Assembly (NCBI RefSeq): GCF_000763295.1 | Contig: NZ_JRJE01000032.1 | Coordinates: 62,001 to 126,000 of the forward strand | Length of the DNA: 64,000 nt | Direction: 5' to 3' | From: Thalassospira australica | GTDB lineage: Bacteria > Pseudomonadota > Alphaproteobacteria > Rhodospirillales > Thalassospiraceae | In this document: piece after piece, positions 44,282 through 55,657 of the stretch | How the letters are laid out: every line of letters starts with the position of its first letter | Position numbering within the stretch: the stretch's first letter is position 1 | Notes under the pieces: generated by a model | The model's input: the letters and a program-made list of their open reading frames with translations, nothing else | Database searches by the model: none | Told to the model about the DNA's origin: nothing | Program-made: the position numbers and the translations under genes

Positions 44282-45214
44282 ATGAACAAGCGATCAGAAA
44301 ACAGTTTGACTCTTCGCCAGATTGAGGTGATGCGTGCCGTGATGATCTCCGGTTCCATTACCGGTGCTTCAAAAATGCTGAACGTTTCCCAGCCCGGTAT
44401 TTCGCGAACCATGAAACATTTGGAATCCTCACTCGGGGTGGCATTATTTACACGAACCGGTGGGCGCTATGTGCCAACGCCAGCCGCGCAACAGGTCTTC
44501 TTGCAGATGCAGGAAATCGACAAAAAGCTCCGGGATTTGAACTTCTCAATTTCGCAGCTTGAACGGGGACATGATGTAAATGTGTCACTGGCATCTGTGC
44601 CAAGTATCGCCCACGTCATGGTCCCGCGTGCTGCGGCTGGCCTCAAAAAGCGTTACCCCGATATTAGGATGAACATCGAAATCCTCAAGATTGAGGAAGC
44701 AATCGATTTTCTTTTGTTGGGGAAGGGGGATTTCGTCTGCATGAGCTATCGGTTTGATCACCCGTCCATCACCTTTGAACCGCTTTCAGAAGGCCATCTT
44801 GTCTGCGTGTGCCACAAGGATCACCCTTTGGCCCAATATGACTCGGTTTCGGTTTCACAAATTGCGCAATGTCCTTTGATCGGCATTGATCCCAACGACC
44901 CGTATGGCAAGCTTCTTGCCCGGATTTTCGATGTACAGGGCTTGGAATATCATATTGAAATTCTCGCCCGATTTGGCACAACCGTCCTTGGCCTGGTTCA
45001 GCAAAATTTGGGCGTTGCGGTTCTTGATTGCTTCACGGTTGATGGTCTCGAAGCACGTGCAGCCGAGTTGACCGTAATCCCTATTCAGGAAAAGACGATC
45101 TTTTCCACCTGGATTGCCCGCCGGGAAGACATTGAAATATCAAGTTTTTCTCAAACCTATATCGACATACTCAGGCAAGAAATGGCCAATGTTCTGATGC
45201 CAAGGCAACTGTAA
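44282..45214 (+). CDS. LysR-family regulator of the second quiC/tct module
   Basis: A 310-residue LysR protein with helix-turn-helix residues 8-65 (LRQIEVMRAVMISGSITGAS, MLNVSQPGISRTMKHLE) and a substrate-binding domain from about 95 (VNVSLASVPSIAHVMVPRAA). It is divergent from tctC with an operator-like palindrome between them, so it most likely controls the tctCBA-dehydrogenase-quiC operon in response to shikimate or a related compound. The start at 44282 gives the family N-terminus; an upstream ATG at 44198 would overlap the operator. Confidence 0.87.
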   Translation: MNKRSENSLTLRQIEVMRAVMISGSITGASKMLNVSQPGISRTMKHLESSLGVALFTRTGGRYVPTPAAQQVFLQMQEIDKKLRDLNFSISQLERGHDVNVSLASVPSIAHVMVPRAAAGLKKRYPDIRMNIEILKIEEAIDFLLLGKGDFVCMSYRFDHPSITFEPLSEGHLVCVCHKDHPLAQYDSVSVSQIAQCPLIGIDPNDPYGKLLARIFDVQGLEYHIEILARFGTTVLGLVQQNLGVAVLDCFTVDGLEARAAELTVIPIQEKTIFSTWIARREDIEISSFSQTYIDILRQEMANVLMPRQL

Positions 45215-45296
45215 CAGTTGTTTTACCCCACCGACGGGCAGTAGACCGCCACGGATTGAATCGATACAGTTGGCCTCGCCGCTCACCAACAGGTTC

Positions 45297-46604
45297 ATGA
45301 TTTCCATGCAGTTTCTTCACCTGCTGCGCCAAGCCCCACGGCAACTTGCCTTTGGCGCATTGCACAGCTTTGGCTCGTCGTTCGGGCAAACGTTTTTGGT
45401 CGCGCTGTTTGTCCCGTTCATCTCGGCAAGCCTTGCGTTGAACGCAACCGAATTTGCCAACATCTATGCGGGCATCACCATTGGCAGTGCGCTGTGCCTG
45501 CCCGTCGTCGGGCGCTGGATCGACAAGGTCGATATCCTGTCCTACAGCATAGCGACCATGGCGTTGCTGGCACTGGGCTGTTTGCTGATTTCCGTGGCTG
45601 AAAATGTCTGGATGCTGATAGCTGCATTGTTTGTCTTGCGACTCGCCGGTCAGGGCCTGATGAGCCATGTCAGCATGACCGGCATTGCGCGCTATTTCTC
45701 GCGCAACCGTGGCCGTGCACTTGCCATTGCCAGTTTCGGCTTTCCGCTGGCCGAGGCCCTGATGCCTGCCATCCTGCTTGCACTGATTGCACTGTTTGGC
45801 TGGCGCTATATTTATGGCGGGTCTGCCGTCTTTATCCTGCTGGTGCTGATGCCCACAGCAATGCTGCTGGTCCGGGGCGATAAAAAGTTTCGCATTCCTC
45901 CAACCAAATCAGACGCGCCGAAAAATACACCCGATCCCGATGCTGCCCAAACAGACGACTCCGCGACTTCTGCCACGGCAACACCCCCCACCCAAAGCGA
46001 CCATCCCCGCCTGTTCAAATCGGTTTATGTCTGGTTTTGCATGCCGATGCTCGCCGCCCCGCCGCTGATCATGACAGCGCTGTTTTTCCATCAGGGTGCG
46101 ATTTCCGACCACAAGGGCATTGATCTTGGCTGGTTTGCGGCGGGCTTTACAGTTTTTGCCGTGACATCGGTACTTGGGGCCTTTGGCAGCGGCCCGTTGA
46201 TTGACAAACATTCCGCCCGACGCCTGTTCCCATGGCATCTGGTGCCATTGATGGTCGGTGTTGTTGTTTTGGCCGCAACCAAAACCCCCTTTGCCATTCT
46301 GATCTATATGGGACTGGTCGGGATCACCACCGGCTTTGCCACCACACTGCGTACCGCCATCATCCCCGAACTGGTGCCCCTTGATGAAATTGGCGCGGTG
46401 CGCAGTACACTGACCGCGGTCATGGTGCTGGCTTCGGCCATGGGGCCAGCCATTTATGGCTGGATGTTTGCGGCCAGCATGTCGATTGAAATGATGCTGA
46501 TCATAACGCTGATCGCCATGGTGCTGGTCAGTGTTCTGTCATGGATTTCCGAACGACCGGGCTTTTATGTCCCGCCGGGCGTTACGCCACAGGACACGCA
46601 TTAA
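45297..46604 (+). CDS. Major facilitator superfamily transporter
   Basis: A 435-residue protein with about twelve membrane helices. A long hydrophilic Pro/Asp/Thr-rich loop lies in the middle, near residues 205-240. MFS motifs include GRWIDKVDI after helix 2, GIARYFSRNRGRALAIASFG near 130, and GPLIDKHSARRLFP in the second half. It resembles the monocarboxylate/oxalate-formate branch, but the substrate is not clear. ATG codons at 45297 and 45306 are both possible starts. Confidence 0.8.
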   Translation: MISMQFLHLLRQAPRQLAFGALHSFGSSFGQTFLVALFVPFISASLALNATEFANIYAGITIGSALCLPVVGRWIDKVDILSYSIATMALLALGCLLISVAENVWMLIAALFVLRLAGQGLMSHVSMTGIARYFSRNRGRALAIASFGFPLAEALMPAILLALIALFGWRYIYGGSAVFILLVLMPTAMLLVRGDKKFRIPPTKSDAPKNTPDPDAAQTDDSATSATATPPTQSDHPRLFKSVYVWFCMPMLAAPPLIMTALFFHQGAISDHKGIDLGWFAAGFTVFAVTSVLGAFGSGPLIDKHSARRLFPWHLVPLMVGVVVLAATKTPFAILIYMGLVGITTGFATTLRTAIIPELVPLDEIGAVRSTLTAVMVLASAMGPAIYGWMFAASMSIEMMLIITLIAMVLVSVLSWISERPGFYVPPGVTPQDTH

Positions 46605-46616
46605 GCCCAACAGGCC

Positions 46617-46652
46617 AAAAAAATGGCCCGGATCACAAAAGTGACCGGGCCA
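46617..46652 (-). terminator. Rho-independent terminator for the small gene at 46778
   Basis: TGGCCCGG-A-TCAC-AAAA-GTGA-CCGGGCCA forms a 12-base-pair stem with one bulged A. On the minus strand seven T residues follow (46623-46617). It also lies 12 bases after the MFS stop, so it may serve both convergent genes. Confidence 0.85.
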
Positions 46653-46777
46653 GTCGGGAAAACAGCGTCAAATTGGGAGGAAGACGCTAGATAGAAAATA
46701 GTAGTTCCAGCCTGCGGGAGCACCTCTTGGGGAGGAAACTCAATCGGCGCTCAACCGCATGCCGTCGTAAGTCGTAA

Positions 46778-46960
46778 TCAGGCAGCACCGCCAACGGTAC
46801 CAGCCGGGTGCTTGACGTCGGATGCCTTGTCCGAACCTTTGAACAGGTTACGAAGGAAGGAACCTACGAACTCAGCGCGGAGCTGCTGACCTTTACGTAC
46901 ACCTGCTTCGATTTCGGTGGTGGAGATGTAACGGGTGGTGATTTCTTCGTAAGCGGCCAT
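46778..46960 (-). CDS. Small uncharacterised protein, 60 residues
   Basis: A 60-residue protein with an excellent ribosome-binding site (GAGGAGGTCATC before the ATG). It starts MAAYEEITTRYISTTEIEAG. An amphipathic Arg-containing helix follows (GQQLRAEFVGSFLRNLFKG), and the tail is Gly/Ala-rich. No signal peptide or membrane segment. The helix recalls small alphaproteobacterial proteins of the RSP_7527/DUF1127 kind, but the match is weak. Strong translation signals and a private terminator suggest a well expressed gene. Longer upstream frames lack a ribosome-binding site. Confidence 0.72.
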   Translation of the reverse strand: MAAYEEITTRYISTTEIEAGVRKGQQLRAEFVGSFLRNLFKGSDKASDVKHPAGTVGGAA

Positions 46961-47100
46961 GATGACCTCCTCAATATTTCGTTCGTTGCGACGCCGTGTC
47001 GCTCTCGATGAACCCAATCTAATTTTCTTTACCGCGAAAGAGAATTCCCTCAATATGCACATTACTTGTGAAATATCGTCATAAATAGGAAGTCTGAGTT

Positions 47101-48090
47101 ATGGATCGCGCCGCAGAAATGGAAATCTTTGTCCATGCCGTCGAGGAAGGAAGCTTCTCGGCCGCTGCCCGGACAATGCGCCTGTCACCGTCTGCAGTCT
47201 CGAAATACATTTCGCGCCTTGAAGACCGGTTGGGTGCACGTCTTTTGATGCGCACCACCCGTCAGCTCAGCCTGACCGAAGAAGGCCGGGCCTTTTACGA
47301 ACGCGCCCGCACGATCCTGAATGAAATCGAAGAAGCCGAAGAAGTCGTAACCCAGCTTTATGCCGCCCCGCGCGGAACATTGCGCATCAACGCATCGGTT
47401 GCCTTTACCAAAATGCAGGTGGTGCCGCTGGTGCCGGAATTCCTTGCGCGTTATCCCGATGTGCGGATCGAATTGACGCTGGATGATAAATTCACCGATC
47501 TGGTCAATGATGGCTATGACCTTGCCATTCGCCTGTCCGCGCTTGAAGATTCCTCGCTGATTGCACGTAAATATGCGGTCAACCGCCGCATGATCGTCGC
47601 ATCGCCGGAATATCTTGAAAAGAACGGCATCCCGCGCAAGCCCCAGGAACTTGAAAACCACAACTGCCTGCATCTGTCATCACGCGAAAGCTTCAATGAC
47701 TGGCACTTCGAAACACCCGATGGCCATGTATCCTTCCGCGCAGAGGGATCCTTTTCGGCCAATGACGGCGATGTGCTTCATGAAGCGGTTCTGGCGGGTC
47801 TTGGCATGGCGCGTCTGGCGGAATATCTGGTGCATGAAGATATCCGCACTGGTCGCCTGACCCCGGTTCTGACTGAATATGTCCATGATCAGGCGTGGAT
47901 TTCGGCGGTGTATCCCCATAAACGCCACCTGTCGCCAAAGGTCCGCGCCTTTGTTGATTTTCTTGCCGAAAAATTCACCCCGGTCCCGCCGTGGGAGCTT
48001 GGCTTCCGGGATGCCCGTGCATTCCGCAAGACCCCGGAAAACCCCAAAGACAACCCCAACATCCCCGATATGGTCGGCAGCAAGGACTAG
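47101..48090 (+). CDS. LysR-family transcriptional regulator
   Basis: A 329-residue LysR protein. The helix-turn-helix is residues 5-62 (MEIFVHAVEEGSFSAAART, SPSAVSKYISRLEDRLGARL), typical of the DmlR/AaeR-like branch. The effector domain begins near 93 (RINASVAFTKMQVVPLVPEF). AGGAAG lies 11 bases before the ATG. It is divergent from the 60-residue gene, which could be its target. The C-terminus has an Asn/Pro-rich extension. Confidence 0.9.
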   Translation: MDRAAEMEIFVHAVEEGSFSAAARTMRLSPSAVSKYISRLEDRLGARLLMRTTRQLSLTEEGRAFYERARTILNEIEEAEEVVTQLYAAPRGTLRINASVAFTKMQVVPLVPEFLARYPDVRIELTLDDKFTDLVNDGYDLAIRLSALEDSSLIARKYAVNRRMIVASPEYLEKNGIPRKPQELENHNCLHLSSRESFNDWHFETPDGHVSFRAEGSFSANDGDVLHEAVLAGLGMARLAEYLVHEDIRTGRLTPVLTEYVHDQAWISAVYPHKRHLSPKVRAFVDFLAEKFTPVPPWELGFRDARAFRKTPENPKDNPNIPDMVGSKD

Positions 48091-48106
48091 GGTTAAAAGA
48101 TCAAGA

Positions 48107-48652
48107 TCAAAGCAACAGCGCCTTTTGATAGGCGCTAAAGTCAAAGCAAAACTGGATTTCCGACGAATTGCTGAGATCATCGAGAATGCGGCTTTCGCCT
48201 GTGCGCACAAAGCCGCATTTTTCATAGAACCGATGCCCGGCTTCGAACCGCGTATCGGTCCAAAGCATCACATGTGCGCAATCCCCATGCGTCTGCCCCA
48301 ACCACGCCAGCGCCTTGGCCATCAGTTTTTGTGCAATCCCCTGCCCGCGTGCGCTGCGATGCAGATACACCTTATGCAATTCGGCTTCGTGACTTGCCAC
48401 GTCATATTTAATCCCGAAACAGCCCAACACACGATCAGCAGAATCCACCGCGACCCAAATCCGGCCATCCCCGGATTTGAAATCATCGGCAATCGCATCA
48501 AGTTCCGGAAACTCCGTCGCACGGTCAAACATACAGCCCGCGTATTCGTCGAAAACATCCGCAATCAGCGCGGCAAGGCCATCACCATCGCTGTTAAAGG
48601 CTGGCCGAATTGTAAGCGGCCCGACCGTCTGCGTGCTGAGATCGCCTGCCAT
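48107..48652 (-). CDS. GNAT-family N-acetyltransferase
   Basis: A 181-residue acetyltransferase with the acetyl-CoA motif VYLHRSARGQGIAQKLMAKA near residue 95 and the C-terminal GHRFYEKCGFVRTGES. The substrate is unknown. Its ATG overlaps the fmt stop by one base, so the two are probably cotranscribed. Confidence 0.85.
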   Translation of the reverse strand: MAGDLSTQTVGPLTIRPAFNSDGDGLAALIADVFDEYAGCMFDRATEFPELDAIADDFKSGDGRIWVAVDSADRVLGCFGIKYDVASHEAELHKVYLHRSARGQGIAQKLMAKALAWLGQTHGDCAHVMLWTDTRFEAGHRFYEKCGFVRTGESRILDDLSNSSEIQFCFDFSAYQKALLL

Positions 48653-49578
48653 CAGCTAAGCTTTACCCCCTTGGCAAGCTTGTCATAGCCGCGCAGCACC
48701 GCATCGGCATCCATCACCGCCTTGCCCGGACGCTGAATGCGCGTCGGGCGAAGCGCCCCGCTGCCACAGCCGATGCTAAGCTGATCATCAAGAACTTCAC
48801 CCACCGGGCCGGACTGATCAATCACCTCTGCTGCCTGCACCTTGATGCGTTCCTTGCCCAACTCAAAATAGGCACCGGGCCACGGCGTAAAGGCGCGGAT
48901 TTTCCGCTCAAGAGCTGCGGCATCATCATTGAAATCAAGCTTGGCTTCCGAACGTTCCAGCTTGGCGGCATAGGTCACGCCTTCATCTGGTTGCTTGGTC
49001 GCCACCAGCCCGCCTTGGGGCAGTTTTTCCAGGGCCTCGACAACCATCTTTCCACCAAGGGCAGCCAGATCATCATGCAGGGCATTGGCATAGGTTTCAG
49101 ACGTGATCGGAATTTCACCAATCAGCAGCATGTCACCGGTATCAAGCCCGACATCCATCTGCATGATGGTCACACCTGTCGCATCATCCCCGGCCAGAAT
49201 GGCCCGCTGGATCGGGGCGGCCCCGCGCCAGCGCGGCAAAAGCGACGCATGAATGTTCAAACATCCGTGTTTTGGCGCATCCAAAATCGCCTTGGGCAGG
49301 ATCAGGCCATAGGCCGCAACCACCGCCACATCCAGATCAAGATCGGCAAAGGCCTGCTGTTCATCAGCCGATTTCAGCGATACCGGCGTGCGCACTTCAA
49401 TGCCCTGATCCGCAGCCCAGGCATGCACCGGGCTTGGCGTTTCCTTATGTCCGCGCCCGGCAGGTCGCGGCGGCTGGGAATATACGCAAACCACATCATG
49501 ACCCGCGGCCACCAGATCCCTAAGCGCCACAAGGGCAAAGTCCGGGGTTCCCATAAAGGCAATGCGCAGCTTGGTCAT
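48652..49578 (-). CDS. fmt: Methionyl-tRNA formyltransferase
   Basis: Formylates initiator methionyl-tRNA. 308 residues. [20 protein letters not shown] is the family start. The catalytic region is [26 protein letters not shown] (split as ILDAPKHG and [14 protein letters not shown]), followed by [12 protein letters not shown]. The start at 49578 follows GGACGATCTGAC; a GTG seven codons upstream is less likely. The partner deformylase gene def lies at 50855, with an opposite-strand gene between them instead of the common fmt-def operon. Confidence 0.96.
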   Translation of the reverse strand: MTKLRIAFMGTPDFALVALRDLVAAGHDVVCVYSQPPRPAGRGHKETPSPVHAWAADQGIEVRTPVSLKSADEQQAFADLDLDVAVVAAYGLILPKAILDAPKHGCLNIHASLLPRWRGAAPIQRAILAGDDATGVTIMQMDVGLDTGDMLLIGEIPITSETYANALHDDLAALGGKMVVEALEKLPQGGLVATKQPDEGVTYAAKLERSEAKLDFNDDAAALERKIRAFTPWPGAYFELGKERIKVQAAEVIDQSGPVGEVLDDQLSIGCGSGALRPTRIQRPGKAVMDADAVLRGYDKLAKGVKLS

Positions 49579-49660
49579 GTCAGATCGTCCATTCATCACA
49601 GGTTCGCGAAAGGGGCGCTTTTTTAAATATCTGGCGGCAATTTGGCGGTATCTTGGTCAA

Positions 49661-50650
49661 ATGACAAGCCAAGCCTTATCCCAAACCCCGAAATACCCGG
49701 TCACCCATATCTGGCACGCCGATTGGAGCATGTCGGGCAAGGGGCGCTGGGTCGCCAAGGCAAAGCGCAGCCAAACCGGCTGGCAGATATATGCGATTGA
49801 ACCTGTCGGGATGCTCCATCAGTTCCGCCAGTCGCTTGGCGATCACGCGCAAGATCATTCGATCTGGCTTGGCCTTGATATGCCGATTGGGTTTCTTGAC
49901 AGATGGTATGATGGCGCGAATGTCAAAGACTTCAAGACGTTGCTGAGCCTTCTTGAAACGCCTGAATGGCAGAATTTCTTTGCTGTTTGCCAACAACCAG
50001 ATGAAATCCACCATCACCGGCCATTTTACCCGAATTCATCCGGCGCAAAGGGTAGTGTAAAGCGATCCCACCTGACCAAGGCACTCGGGGTTTCAAGCTT
50101 TGATGCGCTTCACCGCCGCTGCGAATGTCCAACCCATACCCGCAATGCTGCCTGCCCGTCTTTCTGGACGCTGGGCGCCAATCAGGTTGGCAAGGGTATG
50201 CTGCACGGGCTTAAACATCTGGTTCTGCCGGGATATGCCGATGGCTTTCACATCTGGCCGTTTTCGGGGGACCTTGAAACCTGCACCAAAAGCCCCGGCG
50301 TCACCCTGATTGAAACCTATCCGGGCGAAATTTATGGTTGGCTTGATGGCACAAGTGAGTTGACTAAATCAAACCAAGACAGCCGGCAGGAATACCTGCA
50401 CAAACTTCGTGATGACGCCCGCGCCAAGGGCATTGAAATCGTTGCCGCCGTTTGGGATGACATCAAGGATGGCTTTGGGCCGGATCACGGCAAGGATGAT
50501 GCCTTTGACGCGCTGATTGGTGTCATGGGGTTGATTGAAATTGCCGAGGGACGCCGTCCCGAACATCTGCCAAAGACACCAGATATCCTCGAACGCGAAG
50601 GCTGGATCGTCGGGCTTGATCCGGCAGACATCAAACCCCGAAAACCGTAA
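49661..50650 (+). CDS. DUF429 domain-containing protein
   Basis: A 329-residue protein of the DUF429 family (predicted RNase H-like fold). Candidate acidic residues are Asp in HADWSMSGKGRW near residue 20, Asp in WLGLDMPIGFLDR near 70, Glu in TLIETYPGEIYGW near 215 and Asp in GKDDAFDALIGVM near 280. Function is unknown; nuclease activity is a fold-based guess. It is divergent from fmt, and the ribosome-binding site is weak. Confidence 0.75.
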   Translation: MTSQALSQTPKYPVTHIWHADWSMSGKGRWVAKAKRSQTGWQIYAIEPVGMLHQFRQSLGDHAQDHSIWLGLDMPIGFLDRWYDGANVKDFKTLLSLLETPEWQNFFAVCQQPDEIHHHRPFYPNSSGAKGSVKRSHLTKALGVSSFDALHRRCECPTHTRNAACPSFWTLGANQVGKGMLHGLKHLVLPGYADGFHIWPFSGDLETCTKSPGVTLIETYPGEIYGWLDGTSELTKSNQDSRQEYLHKLRDDARAKGIEIVAAVWDDIKDGFGPDHGKDDAFDALIGVMGLIEIAEGRRPEHLPKTPDILEREGWIVGLDPADIKPRKP

Positions 50651-50662
50651 CCTCCGCAAAAC

Positions 50663-50684
50663 AAAAGGGCCGAAAAACCGGCCC
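50663..50684 (-). terminator. Stem-loop between the DUF429 gene and def
   Basis: GGGCCG (50667-50672) pairs with CGGCCC (50679-50684) across a loop of mainly A. On the minus strand it is followed by TTTT (50666-50663), so it could end transcripts coming from def. The stem is short. Confidence 0.45.
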
Positions 50685-50712
50685 CTCCGAATACCAGATC
50701 ATCTATTCGGAT

Positions 50713-50797
50713 CGTCATTCACCCGAAGGCGGGAATCCATCACCGTCTCAGCGCGGCATGGATTCCGCGTCTGCGCTTCGCTCCGCCCGGAATGACG
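50713..50797. repeat. Dispersed palindromic intergenic repeat, copy B (inverted relative to copy A)
   Basis: An 85-base element whose reverse complement aligns with 1141-1223 over nearly its full length. It has the same ends (CGTCATTC and GAATGACG) and the same inner ATCCAT/ATGGAT blocks. Like copy A it lies between the ends of two convergent genes. Confidence 0.8.
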
Positions 50798-50854
50798 AAA
50801 CCCGCAATCGCCAGAACAACCCTGCCTTACTGACCCCATCCGAGATCAGACGTC

Positions 50855-51373
50855 TCAGGCAGACTTTTTGGTTTTCTGCAGCTTCTGGACTTTCTTGATG
50901 ATCATGTTGCGCTTAAGCGCACTGAGATAATCGGTAAACAGCACCCCATCAAGGTGGTCTATCTCATGCTGGATACAGGTCGCAAGCAGGCCGTCTGCTT
51001 CGATCTCGTGGGTTTCGCCGTTTTCATCCATATAACGCATGCCAACTTCGGCCGGGCGTTCAACATCGGCATATTGTTCGGGGATCGAAAGACACCCTTC
51101 CTGATAGACCGATGTTTCCTCAGATTCCCAGATGATCTCCGGATTGATCAGCTTCAGCGGTTCGGGCTTGTCCTTGTCATCAGACACATCCATGACGACA
51201 ACACGCTTCATCACGCCGATCTGGGGTGCTGCCAGACCAATGCCCGGTGCGGCATACATGGTTTCAAGCATGTCATCGAGAAGGGTTTTGATCTCATCAT
51301 CCACTTTCTCGACCGGTGCGCACTCCTTCTTAAGGCGCGGGTCTGGAACGATAAGAATTTCACGCAGGGCCAT
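50855..51373 (-). CDS. def: Peptide deformylase
   Basis: Removes the formyl group from new proteins. 172 residues with all three motifs: [10 protein letters not shown] near residue 45, EGCLSIP with the metal-binding Cys near 92, and QHEIDHLDG with the two metal-binding His and the catalytic Glu near 135. The Lys-rich tail is usual in alphaproteobacteria. Confidence 0.97.
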   Translation of the reverse strand: MALREILIVPDPRLKKECAPVEKVDDEIKTLLDDMLETMYAAPGIGLAAPQIGVMKRVVVMDVSDDKDKPEPLKLINPEIIWESEETSVYQEGCLSIPEQYADVERPAEVGMRYMDENGETHEIEADGLLATCIQHEIDHLDGVLFTDYLSALKRNMIIKKVQKLQKTKKSA

Positions 51374-51541
51374 GGGTCTTTGATCCGGTTTTGATCTTTA
51401 TTGGGCAAATCAGTATAGCGAATTTCGCGCTTCGAGATAAGGTTTCCCCGCCGCCAAGTCAAGCAAACAGGCGGTTTCCCCACCGATAGCAGCCATGTTC
51501 ACGCATTCCGTCACGCCGGGGGGGTATTGTTTGGTGTTCTG

Positions 51542-53059
51542 TTACGTGTCTTCCGATGTCTCATTTGGCGCATCATCCGGCCCGGCCAGCAGTTCCATTT
51601 TGGTGATATCGCGCACATGGGTTTCCGAAGGTGCCGGTTCCTCGATCATGCGGTCATCGGCGACGATATGCTTTTCCTTAAGCTTGCGGGCCGATACCAG
51701 AACCGATCCTTCAAGCGTGCCCAGCGTCTTGTTGTAATTCTTGACCGTGCTTTCAAGCGACTTGCCCATTGATGAAAAGTTCTTGGCAAGTGTGCCGAGG
51801 CGATCAAACAGCTGCTGGCCGATCTCGCTGATATCACGCGCACTTTCGGCCAGGGCTTCCTGGCGCCAGCCATACGCCACCGCCTTAAGCAAGCCAAGCA
51901 ACGTGGTTGGTGTCGCCAAAATCACCCCATCGCGGAAGCTGTCCTCAATCAAACGCGGATCGCGTTCAAGTGCTGCGGAAAAGAAGCTTTCCCCAGGCAG
52001 GAACAGCACAACAAATTCCGGACTATCAACCGACTTCCAATAGGACTTCTTCGACAGATCCGTGATCACCTTGCGCACATTGGTAACATAGGTCGCCATC
52101 AATGCTTCGCGGCGCTCATCGTCATATTTCTCGTCAATCGCTTCAAGATAGGCCGATGTCGGGGCTTTGGCATCAACCACGATATTCTTGCCACCCGGCA
52201 AGTGAATGACCATGTCGGGCTTTTGAACGCCCTCGTCGGTATTAAAATGAACCTGCTCGTCAAAGTCACAATGCTTGAGCATCCCGGCAAGTTCGACAAT
52301 GCGCTTAAGCTGCAATTCGCCCCACTTGCCCGAAACGGACGAACTGGATCGAAGGGCAGAGCTTAGCGTTTGGGTTTCCTTGGACAGCTTGTTTTGCGAC
52401 AGCACAAGGGTTCCGACCTGTTCTCGCAGTTCGCCATAGGCTTCCTTGCGGTTTTTTTCAAGTTCGTTAACCTTGGTATCGAAGGCCTCAAGCCGCTCCT
52501 TGATGGGTTTTACAAGCCCGTCAATCGCCTGCTGGCGTTTTTCCAGATCGCCCTTGGCCCCCTCCTGCAACCGCGAGAAGTTTTCACGCGCCAGCTTCAT
52601 GAATTCATCGTTATTGACCTTAAGCGCATCGGACGACAGCGCCTTGAAACTATCCAGCAGCTTGGTCTTGGCGTCTTCCAGCATCGCAAGTTTTTCGGCC
52701 GCGGCTTCGCGTTCTTTTTCAAGCGCGGTTTCAAGCTCGGAACCCTTTTCGCGCCACTGATCAAGGGCGGTGCGCAGTTCTTTCATCTCGGCTTCAAGGA
52801 TCGGCACCCGATTGGCCGTGGTTTCGGCAATCGCGCGTTTTTCAGATGCTTCTGAAAGCTTGTCGCGCGTCTGGGCCAGCTCAGACGCCAGATCGCGTCG
52901 GGTGGTTTCGGCCTGTTCAAGCTGTGATGCCAAAAGGGCCGTTCGCGACTCTGTTTCGGCCTCTGCCGCATCCTTGATGCGTTTGACCATCAGAATACAA
53001 AATGCAAATGCCACAACAGAGGCCGTCAGTGCGCCTGCGGCCAAGGAAATCGGATCCAT
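51542..53059 (-). CDS. rmuC: RmuC family DNA recombination protein
   Basis: A 505-residue protein with one N-terminal membrane helix (residues 5-24), a long coiled coil to about residue 190 (Glu/Lys/Ala heptads) and the RmuC domain near 220-460. The domain shows KWGELQLKRIVELAGML, DMVIHLPGGKNIVVDAKAP and PGESFFSAALERDP, consistent with a PD-(D/E)xK nuclease-like core. In E. coli loss of RmuC raises DNA inversion rates. The start at 53059 follows GGTGGGATA; a longer frame adds 37 unrelated residues. Confidence 0.92.
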   Translation of the reverse strand: MDPISLAAGALTASVVAFAFCILMVKRIKDAAEAETESRTALLASQLEQAETTRRDLASELAQTRDKLSEASEKRAIAETTANRVPILEAEMKELRTALDQWREKGSELETALEKEREAAAEKLAMLEDAKTKLLDSFKALSSDALKVNNDEFMKLARENFSRLQEGAKGDLEKRQQAIDGLVKPIKERLEAFDTKVNELEKNRKEAYGELREQVGTLVLSQNKLSKETQTLSSALRSSSSVSGKWGELQLKRIVELAGMLKHCDFDEQVHFNTDEGVQKPDMVIHLPGGKNIVVDAKAPTSAYLEAIDEKYDDERREALMATYVTNVRKVITDLSKKSYWKSVDSPEFVVLFLPGESFFSAALERDPRLIEDSFRDGVILATPTTLLGLLKAVAYGWRQEALAESARDISEIGQQLFDRLGTLAKNFSSMGKSLESTVKNYNKTLGTLEGSVLVSARKLKEKHIVADDRMIEEPAPSETHVRDITKMELLAGPDDAPNETSEDT

Positions 53060-53583
53060 TATCCCACCGTTTGTTGATTGTCTGGATTCTTTGTATCTGT
53101 TTTGTTCCATCAAATCCAGAACCGAACACATGCCCGCACACGGTTTGCGAGTAAAAATTTTATCCGACAACGCCAGAAAAATTCATGAATTCGATTTATC
53201 TTTCAATAAGATATGAAGGTTTCCCGCCGCGCCCATCATCGGCAAAGCCGCCGTTTGCGCCTGCTTTGCCGCGCTTACCCGCATAATTGTGTCTGATGCC
53301 GGGCATGCGGCTGCAAATCCCCTCGCGCAAAAGCGACGCAACCCCCGTCTTAAGTTGTATTCCCTCCGTAACCTCTGCGCACTAGCATAGGGTCCAAGCG
53401 ACAGAACTGGCTGTTCATCCCCATGACCAGATCGGCAAACAGACCGGGCATGGTGGCAAGGCAGTTTCTGAACCGCACCGAAATTTTGCATCGGCACGGA
53501 TGCCTTTTTCGAGGTTCTCGGAAAGTCATCGCAACATCCCGATGCCGACCTAGAGACCACAGGAAACGAACAAGAGGCCACAC
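53060..53583. other. Divergent intergenic region, rmuC / acsA
   Basis: About 520 bases without a supported gene. It must hold promoters for rmuC (minus) and acsA (plus). The only clear structure I see is the 12-base palindrome AATTCATGAATT at 53180-53191. No classic sigma-54 box was noticed. Confidence 0.4.
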
Positions 53584-55527
<1,944 letters not shown>

Positions 55528-55570
55528 GAAAGATCGTCAAGGCGAATCGCCAAAACGGATCTGAAACAAA

Positions 55571-55600
55571 ACCCCCGCCAGGCAACTGGCGGGGGTTTTT
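55571..55600 (+). terminator. Rho-independent terminator of acsA
   Basis: ACCCCCGCCA (55571-55580) pairs with TGGCGGGGGT (55587-55596) across a six-base loop and is followed by T residues. Confidence 0.93.
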
Positions 55601-55657
55601 CTGTTCGTGATGCTTCCATCACCCTGACAATATCATCCGGCACCGGGCGTATCGCGG

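Noticed and set aside
53180..53191. AATTCATGAATT palindrome in the rmuC/acsA gap as an operator.
   Set aside because: A single 12-base palindrome without a matching regulator or second site; may occur by chance.
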